From contig CM059186.1 of NCBI GenBank assembly GCA_030323885.1, forward strand, positions 171,973,230 through 172,037,229: DNA of 64,000 nucleotides, given 5' to 3'. The notes beneath the pieces are model-generated. The model was given only the letters and a program-made list of their open reading frames with translations. It was not told the DNA's origin and ran no database searches. Position numbers and translations under genes: made by a program. This document shows positions 9,143 to 21,100 of this stretch, in pieces (position 1 is the first letter of the stretch; each line of letters starts with the position of its first letter). The stretch comes from Branchipolynoe longqiensis. Taxonomy: Eukaryota; Annelida; Polychaeta; Phyllodocida; Polynoidae.

Positions 9143-12100
9143 CTGTAAAAAAACAAAACAAAGAAAATACAGATGCAAGACACGCACCAGTCAACCAACC
9201 ACCGCTAGCAATTCAATTAGTGTTCATTCACATTCAAAAAGTTGGCCGCCTGATTCAAGAACTTTTTCAAGGAGACACGCAACATTTTGAAAGTAAAACT
9301 TTATACGATCTATATAAAAAGTATGTAATGTTGGGAAAATAAGTGACAGGAATTGGTCAAAAATAAATTCATCTCAAATGTCATGTGACATGTTTATAAT
9401 CAGGGTTAAAAAAGTTGGCCACCGGATTCAAGAATATCTTTATGGAGACACATATTTTGAAACCCAACATTTTATACGACCTATGTAAAAATATGCAATG
9501 TTGGGGAAAACAATTCCACTAAAGTAACTGACAGGAATTTGTAAAAAAACAAATTAATCTCAAATATCATGTGTCATGGTAATAATGAGGGTTCATACAA
9601 AAACTTGGGACAAGTAATTGGCGCTCGAGTGGAAGGACATACTGTTGACAGTTGTGTGTGCTGTAAAGAAACATGAGATGCAGGACACCCGCTAGTCAAC
9701 CACCTACCGCTAGCAATTCAAGCAGGGTTCATTCAAAAAGTTGGCCACTGGATTCAAGAACTTTCTCAAGGAGACACGTAACATTTTGAAACTAAAATTG
9801 TATACGATCTACTTGTATACGAAATACAATTACACTAAAGTAATTGAGAGGAATTTGACATATGCCTGAAGAAAGAATTCCAGGATAAAAAATTGACCGT
9901 GAGTTATCTGCTAGCTCGCCTAACACGCGAGGTTTTACGGTAGCTGTACATGTGAAACCTGCTGACTGACCTAGGAGGATGGTTGGTTGGTTGTTGGAGT
10001 TTTATGTCCTAGCAACATATAAGGTCATATCAGGACGGGTACCGACTTGTGACAGTGCACTCATGGTGACCTTATAGTGTTTACCCACTGGGAGACCAGG
10101 CTGCCAGCGCCATGACCCGATATCCCACTTAGTCACATTATCCAGACACTGAGCCAAACAATCCTTGTCATATACTAATAATGCTGAGCGTCTGGCTAGG
10201 AAGCGACAAGTATACATGTCATTTTTTTCACGCGACCAGGGTTCTAATTCCACGATCTACCAAAATGGTAGACGTACGCGCAACTCATTCGGCCATCCCG
10301 TCTTATGAATTCCTATTAGGATGGTCCTCATCACCAACAAGCCGCGACTCACCTGTGTAGTGTTGCAACAGTTTGTTCATGCGGATGTCCCAGACCTTCA
10401 CCGTGCTGTCGGTGCTGGCTGCAGCGATACATGTCCCATTTGGATGGAACTCCACGTGGTTGACAAATCTTCGAGAGGCCAAACAAGTAAAAAGAATTTG
10501 TGTGAAGTTACAAAAGGCAGCTTTTTGTTTGTTAGTGATGGTTTGTTTATTCTGCTCATAATGGTTAAGTGCATAGACTTGTTTTTGTCGCTGTGCAATA
10601 GTAGGCATAATCCACCCAGATTAATTTCCTTTATCAATAATGTCTGTAAACCTGTTTGTGGTGTAAAATTGGGAATTAAAAATATGTTTGAGGTTTTTCG
10701 TCTATATTTCGTACATAGTCAACATTTGCAATACCATGTACCCATGCTTTCTACGACTCGGCTCTCCACATAATTCTTGTCTAATTACTTCTAAAACAAA
10801 TGATTGATTGCATAGCCGTCAACATTTCAAAATGGGAAAGTGTAATTGCGACATATTGGGTGAATTGTGACATAATTCACGACAGTTGGAGACAGGAAAT
10901 AGTATACAATGGTTCTTTATTCATAAATTTCATGTACAGTTCAGGTTCGGGTCAATTTTCTGGTACTAGTCTGGCTATATGCAATGATCAGTCCCTGGGG
11001 ACTTCGATTCCCGTTGATGTCAAATATGGGCCGGAACCGAACCATCAACCCTTCCCATTCTCGTTATTAGTTATAGAGGTGTGGGTGGGTGGGTGAAGAA
11101 AGGTGGTGAAGCTGTCCGGTCGGCGCCTGAAGGAGTTGTGTGGCCGTGGAGGCAGTTTGGTTTGAATTTTTGTCATGTGATGTTTTTGGCGGGAATCTTT
11201 GGGTCTGGCTCCTCCTGTAGCCGGGAGGCGTAGTTCCGACATTGATTCTAGGTGGCGCCACGGAGGTGGGCGACCGGTGGTTAGTTCGGTCATTTTATGC
11301 GAGGTAGCATGTCGTTGAGCCCCCCCTGACTCCACCTCGCGAATTAATCATGTTACGATAACATGTACATTGCACACATAGTACATATCCACTTGGGATT
11401 TATGGCATAGGGAGTCTAATGGTTAGGACCCTAGACCCCCGAATGGCAGAAGTGCTGGTTCGAGGCCTGCTCTATTTGTCATGATTTCCTTTGTTTGAAA
11501 AAAAACCCACCCTCAACGATATGCATAAGCATTTACTAGTCCTTCACATATGTATATTGAGAGATGTTATTTTCTATCAGCAAAAACCACCAAAAGTCAT
11601 GCCAGGGGGGTTGCCCTGGCCCCCAATGTGGTCTGGGGCAGAGCACCAACGGGGGCAGCAACCCCGGAAACAATTAAAGCATTTTAAGGGCAAATTTTCA
11701 GAAGGAAAAAACTACATTTTCCATTTCTTTATACACGCAAGTCAAGCCATTACCTGCCCCCCCCTGATAAAACCCCAAATATCTTTTCACCGGATCTGCA
11801 GAAATCACAAGACGGGATGATCAATTTCATCATTTCAAAATTGGAATGTATCTTCTGTATTCATTTGGTAAAGTTGTAATAAGTTTTAATGTAGGGTCCA
11901 GTCATTTGGAGTTAGACAATCAGTATATAAATGTCAGTTTGCTAGGAATATTCTAGTGTTACCCCATCGTGGTTAGATACATGAGTTTTATTATTAGTAT
12001 TTACAATTTGTTGTTTTAGTGTTGACAGTCACCTGACAGCAATGTGGTTGGTTGGTTGTTGGAGTTTTACATCCTGGCAACATCTAAGGCCATATCAGGA

Positions 12101-15100
12101 CAGGTACCAACTTGTGAGAGTGCAACATTATAGTGCTGCTCCACTGGGAAATCAGACTGCCAGCACCGTGACCCGATATCCTACTCAGTCACATTATCCT
12201 GACACTGAGCTAACCAGTTCTTGACCTATCCTATTAATGCTGAGCGCCAAGCTAGGAAGCGACAAGTATTAATTTTGGTTTGACTAGACCGGGAATTGAA
12301 CTTCCAATTTCTCACATGGAAGGCCTGTGCCCTACCGTTTCGGCCACCAAACTTGGTTTCAAATGAATAAACACAAACCTACCCGCCATGTTCAAAGAAT
12401 GTGTGGACGCAGTCCTTGCTGGCCCTGTCCCAAATCTTCACTGTCTTGTCATCGCTGCCCGACACCAGGAGCCGAGTATCCGGGGAGAACTTGGCGCACC
12501 GCACCCAGTTCATGTGCTGGTTCAGTGAGAAGAGGAACTTCTGTCGATGGACTGACCAGATCTGCAAGAACATCGTCAAAACAATGTACCCAGTTCATGT
12601 GCTGGTTCAGCGAGAAGAGGAACTTCTGTCGATGGACTGACCAGATCTGCAAGAACATCGTCAAAACAATGTACCCAGTTCATGTGCTGGTTCAGCGAGA
12701 AGAGGAACTTCTGTCGATGGACTGACCAGATCTGCAAGAACATCGTCAAAACAATGTACCCAGTTCATATGCTGGTTCAGTGAGAAGAGGAACTTCTGTC
12801 GATGGACTGACCAGATCTGCAAGAACATCGTCAAAACAACGCACCCAGTTCATGTGCTGGTTCAGTGAGAAGAGGAACTTCTGTCGATGGACTGATCAGA
12901 TCTGCAAGAACATCGTCAAAACAGTGCACTCAGTTCATGTGCTGGTTCAGCGAGAACAGGGACTTCTGTCGATCTGCAAGAACATTGTCAAAACAGTGCA
13001 CTCAATTCATGTGCTGGTTCAGCGAGAAGAGGAACTTCTGCATGATGAACACCAAATACTTCAGCAATAATGAGCTTTTCCCCCCTTTAAACTTTAAATA
13101 GAAAGACAGAAAGGGCCAGTGTGAATGGGGTTTACCCACCTTGACTGTCTTATCATCCGAGGCTGTACACATCGTTTGTCCATCAGAAGAAAAGTCGACA
13201 CTTCGCACTGTGGCCGTGTGAGCTTTGAAAACAGTTGACTCGCCTTTTCTAGAAATGTGAGTAAATGTAAAAGGGTCCGTATGCATGTGAAGATATGGAA
13301 TTCAAGGCTATTTCAAAGACTTTTCAAGGCTGTTTTTGACAGGAATTCAAGACTATTTTCATTTGGATTTCAGGGGAAAAACACAATAGCGAATGGTGAT
13401 TACGGACTAATTGAGATAAGTGGGGACAGTTTAATGGAATTCAAGGCTAAGATAGATAGAATATTCATGCAAGGCATACATGATAAATCAGGTGACAATG
13501 CTCATTCGAACAGAGCCATTTTGACAAAACCTACGGTTTGTAAGCTACTCACACACTCGGGATCCATAGTCGCACCGTTTTATCACGGGACGCTGAAGCA
13601 ACCAGATGCCCAGACGGCGAAAAGGAGACAGACATGACAGCATCCTGTACAGGGAGTAGGACCGTAAATAAATAAATAAAATTTATATTAAAAAAAAAAC
13701 TCAGTGAAAGCAATAATGTGACTCAGTGCTAGGTGCTATCCTCATACAGAATACGCTAAATTTAAAAAAAAATGTTGTTAGGGGTACATTAGTTGATTAA
13801 GCAGAGGAAATTTCAATCGCAGACAATCGGTCTTCCTCATTCCACGGCTCCTTGCTCTATTCCAGTAATGCCGAACGCCAGGCCAGGTAGCGATAAGAAT
13901 CACTTTTAAAGTAATTTACATTATATTCACCTAAAATCATATAGCATTGATTTATTTGTCTTAAAGCTACATAGTCCAATGGTTTTTTGGGGCGAACATA
14001 TTAGCATGCTCATTGGTCGTAATGCTCGCATTGCGTTTGATTCGTGGCGGGGAAGGAGGACCCCCCCCCCCCGCCTTCCTGCCTCCCTGCCGCGACCGTT
14101 GGGTCGATGACATAACCCCCCCCCCCCTCCCTCGGCCCTTATAACCGGCCGCCCTTGCTGCTCCTAGCCACTCGCCTCACGTCACCCTCCTGGCCCGGAC
14201 CTATTTTCTATTTGGCACCTCACTTCACACGCGGGCCCTCAGACTCCGCCGCCTCACCCGACGCCGGCCGCCTCACGCCTCCGCGCCTCCCGGGATGACA
14301 CTCACCCACACACTCACTCACCATGCCAGCCGGCTCACGCCCCCCCCCGGGCCGCCGCGGATCGCGCCGAGGCCGCAGCGCCTCGGCCGCCTCACAGGAT
14401 GCCGCCTCCGCGACCTCTGCCGCCCCCAGCCTCCAGTCGGAGGCCACCTCCTGGGCGAGCGCCGTCGATGCCCGGATGGACGCCCAGGCCGCCGCGATGC
14501 AGTGCCAGGCCGGCGCCATCGACCACCTCACAGCCCTGGTCGAGTCCATCACCCTCGCCCCACCTCGGGCCTCAGCCTACTCGGACCCTGCCGCCGCGCC
14601 CCCGCCTCGGGCCCCGGCCGCCTCGCCCCCGTCCATAGCCGACCGCATAGCAGACATGCTCCAGGAACTCGCCGCCGGAGGGGGTGCCCACCCGGCCTCG
14701 CATCCTCGCCTCCTGCCCGCCCCCGCCTCTCCGACGCCCGCCCACGCCTCCGCGACGCCCGCCTCCGACGTCCACCCGACCTACCAGCCCTACCTCAGGC
14801 GCGGCCTCTACGCCACACAGCAGGCCGCCTCCGCGGCCCCCCTTCCCGCCGCCATTCACCCAGCCCCCGACCGCTCCCCCGCATCCGCGGCCGACGCGGT
14901 CAGGGAGATCCTGGAGTCCGCCGAGGCGCAGGGAAGCGGGCGCCGAAAAGGTATACCCCCCGGATACCTGTTCCCTCACGACCTCATTGAGAGAGGCCCC
15001 GAGGGGAAGGCTCTGAAGCGCGGCGAGGCGACCATGGAGGAATACAACCTCGCCCTCCGCATGCTCGAGTCCCACCCCTCCTTCCCCACCGACGCCCTCC

Positions 15101-18100
15101 CAGGATTACTCCACCACAACATGACCGTCCTCAGGGACGCCGTCACCCATCCCTGGCCTACCGTCCGGCGCTACTCAGAGACCATCTTCGCCTGGGTTGC
15201 CGATGGACGCCTCCCGGATGGGTGGCGCGACCCAGTCGCGATCAACACTGTGCGTATGGACGTGATCACCGCCCCCGCGACTGCCTCCGGGGGCGGAGCC
15301 AGACTACTACCCCCCCCCCTACCCGCTCCCGCCCCACACACAGGCCCTCGCCCCACCAACACCGACCCACGCACACCCTACACCCGAGAGGCATACGGGA
15401 TACCCTGCCCCGCATGGAACAGGGACCCCGCCTCATGCGACCTCGCCCCCCCCGGTGAGGCCCACGGTGACCAAGGCGCGAGGAGGAGGCACGCGTGCGC
15501 ATATTGCGCGAACGTGCGCCGCATCCTCACCGTGCATAGTGAGGCGGTGTGCTACACTAAGCGCACCCGTGACCACGCCCCAGCCGCCCCGGATTTTTAG
15601 CCCGGCGGCGGCCCCACCCCCGCGCCGGATTTTTAGCCCGGCGGCGGCCCCACCCCCACAATCACGCCGCACACACACACCCCCCCCGCCAACAAACACC
15701 GCCCTGGAAAAAGAAACCGCCTGCCAACACCCGATACCGCCACCGCCCTCAGATCTCACGCCGACACAGACCGCCCGCCAACACCCGATACCACCCCCCG
15801 CCGCCTCCCTAAACACCCCCGCTACGCCCGCGCCAACACCCACCCCCCCCCAACACCGCACCCACCCCGCTCAGCCGCCCAACCACCCCCCACCCAGGCC
15901 CGCGACATGCATACATAGGTCGCCCCCACGGTCTCCGCCCCCGCCCCGCCACTCTCCCCACACCCCGCTCACGCCCGCCGCCAACACCCTCCCTCACCCC
16001 TCCCCCGCCAACACCGCTCCCCGCCAGACTGCTCCCCCCACCACCGACCCCCCCCATCGCCGCCGCAACATGTCGCCTCCCCTCCCCCCCCCAACCCGCA
16101 CCCCACCCCCGCCCCCCCACCCCCCCCCCCCCCCAGCCCCGCCGCACTGCTCCAAGCTCGCCCGCCAGTCTCCCCCCCCCCCACGCCTCGCCCTCCCCCC
16201 TCCCAACCCCGCCCGCACCCTCACCCCCCCGCCCCCCCGGCGAACCCCTCAACCCCCCGGCGACCTCGGCGAATCAGTCGCCGAGGTCGTCAACCTTAGC
16301 ATTCAAGACACCCTCCCCCGCCGCCCCCTCCTGCGGCCCCACCCCTGCCGCCTACCGCCCCACCCTCCTCTCCATATGGCCCCACCTCTCCGGCGCCGCC
16401 TGGAGCCGCCACCCCACTTTCTCCCGAGCCTACCATACCCTCCGCGATGCGGGCCTCCCTAATTTGTTGGCCGCCCGCATCCCCCTCCCCTCAGGCTTAC
16501 ACATCCCCGCCTGGCGCGCCCGCCTCCGAGACCACCCCGACAAGGACCTAGTCGACCTCCTCGAGTACGGCTTCCCCGCCAATTACTCCGCCAGCACCCC
16601 CCCCCCCGGCCCACATACACCAACCACCGGGAGGCCCCCGAGCACAAAGTCCACCTCCGCGACTTCATCACCACCGAGCTCGCCCACGGTGCCCTCGCCG
16701 GCCCCCCCCCTTCACCCCATGGGCCCAGGTCTCCCCCATGATGACCCGCCCCAAATCCGACCCGGGTCATCGTCGACCTCTCCTACCCCACCGGCCACAG
16801 CGTCAACGCTGGGATACCCCGCCGCGAGTACCTGGGTAGGCCCCACGCCTACCGGCTCCCCTCCGTGGCCGACGCCTCGTCGGACTGGGCACCGGGGCCT
16901 ACACCTGGACCGCGGACATATCCAGGGCCTACCGCCAGCTACGGGCCGACCCCCTCTCCTGCCCCCTATATGGGATCGCCTTCGAGGGGGCCACCTATGT
17001 CGACCTCGCCCTTCCCTTCGGCTGCCGCTCCTCGGGCGCCGCCTGCGTCAGGGTGACCGCCGCGGTGGCCTGGATCCTCCGGCGCGAGGGTTTCCATGCC
17101 CTCGTCTACGTCGACGACTTTGTCGGGTGTGAGCTCACCTACCTGAGGGCCCGCCAGGCCTTCGACGGCTTCATTGCCCTCGTCGGCGCCCTCGGCCTGG
17201 AGGTCGCCCCTGGGAAGTGCCATCCCCCGGCGATGCGAGTCTCCTGGCTCGGATTCGCCGTCGACAGCGAAGCCATGACGATTCGCATCGCCCCCGACAA
17301 AGTCGACGAGCTCGTCGCCGATTGCGAGGCCCGGGCCGCCCAGCCTACCCTCGGGCGCCGGGAGCTGCAGAGCATCCTCGGCCGCCTCAACCACGTCGGC
17401 AGCTGCGTCCTCCCCGCGAGGAAGTTCATGGCGCGCCTCCTCGCGGCCCTCCGCAGCTGCCACGGGTTCGCCACCATCACCCTCGGGGACGACGCCCTCC
17501 GGGATCTGGCCTGGTTCGCGGCCTACGGGCGCGCCTCCAACGGCCTCCACCTCCTCCGCCCGATGGGGACCCGGAGGATCGTCATCGAGTGCGACTCCTG
17601 CCTCACCGGGGGCGGGGCCTACTCCCCCAGGCGCTACTACACCCGAGGGTACTCCAGGGCTTTCCGGGCCCGCTTCCCCACTATCCACGAGCTCGAGGCG
17701 GTCAACCTGGTGGTGGCCCTACGCACCCTCCTCCCCGCTGACGTCGCGGGGGCCAACGTTGTCATCAACACGGACAACATGGCCTCCGCGGCCTCCCTTG
17801 AGTCGGGGCGAGCCCACGACCTCACCCTCGGGACGTGCGCCCGGGAACTCTGGCTCATGGCGGCCGAGGCGTGCTTTGAGCTCACCATCCTCCACAAACC
17901 CGGCGCCGACCTCGTCCTCGCCGACGCCCTCAGCCGCGCCCACCTCCCTGGTCGGTGGGCAGGCGTGGCCCGAGACGAGGTCGCCCGCCTCGGGCTCGAA
18001 CGTGCCGACGCCCACCATGACGACTTCCCCTACAACCCTGCCCTCTGATCCAGGGTACACCACCTCCGAGGTCGCTGCCGTGGACGGACTCCGCATCGCC

Positions 18101-21100
18101 GCCCTCGCGCCCTCCACCTGGAGGAACCGACGTCGCCAGGCCCGAGGTTACGTCCAGTTCACCTCGGGCCACCACTGGGACCCTCTCGCCCCGACGCCCT
18201 TCGACATCGCCGCCTACACCGCCTCGCTCTACGCCCGCCGGCCTCCGTCCGGTACGCCCTCTCCGGGGCTCGCTCCTGGCTGGAGGCGGCCGGGGGCGAT
18301 CCGAGCGCCTTCGCCTCGCCAGAGACGTCTGTCGCGGCGGCGAGCGAGCCTCTGGCAACGTCCCCCGCCCCGCCTCTGACGCCTACCACCCTCGCCCACC
18401 ATCTCGCCCTCGGGCGTCGTCCCACGGGCCGCTCTCCTCCTCGGGTACTACGGGATGCTACGGCAGTCTAGCCTCCTCTCCCCCAGCCCCGAGGTGTGGG
18501 GCGGCCCCCACACCATCACACGCGGCGACGTCGCCCCCGCCTACGGGGGGCTCCGGGTCACCCACCGGACCACCAAGACCATCGCGCTGCCCTCGGGGGC
18601 GGTCGCCCTCTTCATCTCCGCCTCGCCCGGGCGCCCGCTCTGCCCCGTCGCCGCCTGGACCGCCGCTGTGGCCCTGGCCCCTGCCTGCCCCGCCGATCCT
18701 GCCTTCATTCTGCCCTCCGGCCGCCCCCTCGACCCTCGGACACTGACGGCCATCCTGCGAGGCGCCCTCTCGGCCCTCGGGGTGCCCGCCCCCGACCGCT
18801 ACACTCTCCACAGCCTGCGCCGGGGGGCCGCCCAGGCTTGTCAGCGCGCCGGCGTCCCCCTGTCGGAGATCATGGAACAGGGGACCTGGACCTCCGCCTC
18901 GGTCCACGCCTACGTCCCACGGATCGCCGCCTCGGGCGCCCCTCGAGCCCTCTCCTCAGTTTTGGTGGAGGGCTCCTCGGGCCACCTCCCTCCCATCTGA
19001 CGTCATAGCTCAGATAACACTAACCTCGGGCATGGCCCCTGGTCTTATTGACTATTTGAACTCTTTGACATTTGATCTTCAGTGATAGAGGTTCCCTATT
19101 GACCACCTCTTTGTACATTATACTTTTATCATATATATACTGCCTCTGTCGATCTGAATAAAGTGTTTTATTCCAACTCCTGCCTCCTCTCCTTCCTCGT
19201 CACGGATCGGTCGTAATGCTCGCATTGCGTTTGATTCGTGGCGGGGAAGGAGGACCCCCCCCCCCCGCCTTCCTGCCTCCCTGCCGCGACCGTTGGGTCG
19301 ATGACATAACCCCCCCCCCTCCCTCGGCCCTTATAACCGGCCGCCCTTGCTGCTCCTAGCCACTCGCCTCACGTCACCCTCCTGGCCCGGACCTATTTTC
19401 TCCACCCACCCACCCTTACTACTCTTTTTCTTTTTCTTCCTCTCTCTCTTAGTGGAGGGCTCCTCGGGCCACCTCCCTCCCATCTGACGTCATAGCTCAG
19501 ATAACACTAACCTCGGGCATGGCCCCTGGTCTTATTGACTATTTGAACTCTTTGACATTTGATCTTCAGTGATAGAGGTTCCCTATTGACCACCTCTTTG
19601 TACATTATACTTTTATCATATACTGCCTCTGTCGATCTGAATAAAGTGTTTTATTCCAACTCCTGCCTCCTCTCCTTCCTCGTCACGGATCATAAACCAC
19701 TTTACTTGGAAGAAACTTATTTTACATGGGCAACTTTGGAATCAAATCCAGATTGGTGCTTTGTTTAGAAAATTGAATACTTTCATCGGATTATGCAGCT
19801 TTAATCAGGCTCTGTGCCATGTATCTCAATCATTATTAAATGTGTGGTAGAAATACAGATATTAATTTTAAAGCAATTGTCTGTTTAAATTTAGGCACAA
19901 TTGAGCATTAATAAAAATAAAATGCTTACCTTATGGCCAACAAATCTATAAGCTCTCATCTGTGGCTTAAAATTCCAGACCATTAGACAGGAATCCATCG
20001 ACCCTGAGGCTATAAGAGAAGAATAAATATTATATAAGTCATTAGACTTGACCGTTATGGGCAGTATAAATACACCCATCACAAAAATATATATACATAT
20101 ACAACAATTTTCAAAAGGAGAAAAGGCGTTCAAAATCAGTGTTTTAAAAATTAAAAAATTGATTGATTGATGTGTTAATGTGGTGTTGACAGCAAAGGCC
20201 ATATTCATGGTAAAAGTTAGAATTTATTCTACCACGTTGATTTCATGAAAAAAATACTTCATCACATTTATGTTAGTGTAGTAGTCTGTACATGAGCCCT
20301 ACTATCACGTGGTAGTGGCGGAGACTACGCCGCGCACCTACGCAGTTACACTGAACTGCGCTAGGTGGCGGCATGCTAGCTCCAGGGCAGACACCGACTG
20401 GGCTGCCCCCCCCCCAACCCAACCTATAGAGCCGATGTGGGATCTGGTGAGTCAGACAACTACTGATGCCGCGGAGAGCAGATGGTTCAATAAACCAGGT
20501 TGAATCGTACACTGATTGAATCTTGGTGTTCTTCAGTGTGTGAGCGTGTGGGTGAGAGTCGGAGGGCAGTGGGCCATTACATTTACATTAAGTTCTACAC
20601 TAAAACCTGAAATAGGCAAATGACAGCCAAATTGATAAGGAACAATGATGGGGTTCTTTCTTATCGAGCATTTGATTTCTTACAGGGATATTTAACCTGT
20701 TAAATCATCAAGCGTAAATGCACCACAATGAATCACTACACTATTAATCATTATGTTCATAAAAATGCAGATTTCAAGAGCCACCCTCCCCCCCACCTTT
20801 TTTTCTTTTCTTTAAAAGGTGCATTAGTTGATTAAGCAAGGGAAATTTCAATCACGGACAATTGGTCTTCCTCATTCCACTGCTCCTTGTCCTATCCTAG
20901 TAATGCCAAGCGCCACGTTAGGTAGCAACGACTATACATTTTTAAGTCATTGGTTTGAATCGGCCTGGGTTCAAACCAGGAGGTTTGAATTTCATGACCT
21001 GGCAAAATAGGAGGTGGACGCTCAACTGATTCAGCCACCATGTATGGGTAGCAAAGAACATGCTCTCGGGGACAGGTAAGTCTACAATGCGAGTACCAAG

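Larger units (their letters stand above)
14015..19691 (+). mobile_element. NgA: Ngaro/PAT-like YR retroelement with split direct repeats
   Basis: The layout is A1 (14015-14209), gag (14323-15600), pol (about 16320-18048), YR (18049-19000), B1 (18965-19208), A2 (19209-19451) and B2 (19452-19691). The A1 - body - B1A2B2 order is diagnostic of split-direct-repeat YR elements. A carries a TTATAA box and B carries AATAAA. The element lies in the POC1 intron between the 13553 and 19930 exons, on the strand opposite to the gene, and interrupts an M1-like MITE (13961-14014 and 19692-19804). Pol and YR are frameshifted, so this copy is not autonomous. The composition is extremely C/G-rich compared with the host. 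Confidence 0.9.

Noticed and set aside
11045..11335. Minus-strand Arg/Pro-rich ORF as an exon
   Set aside because: No splice sites, no recognised domain and low-complexity composition.
12327..12725. Plus-strand ORFs over the POC1 tandem array
   Set aside because: Repeat-generated frames antisense to the known exon.
14572..15075. Minus-strand ORFs across NgA gag and pol
   Set aside because: GC-rich sequence lacks stop codons in all frames; the Gly/Arg/Val-rich translations are antisense shadows.
15455..16462. 335-residue Pro-rich ORF
   Set aside because: It begins inside gag in another frame and consists of C runs; no pol motif is in this frame.
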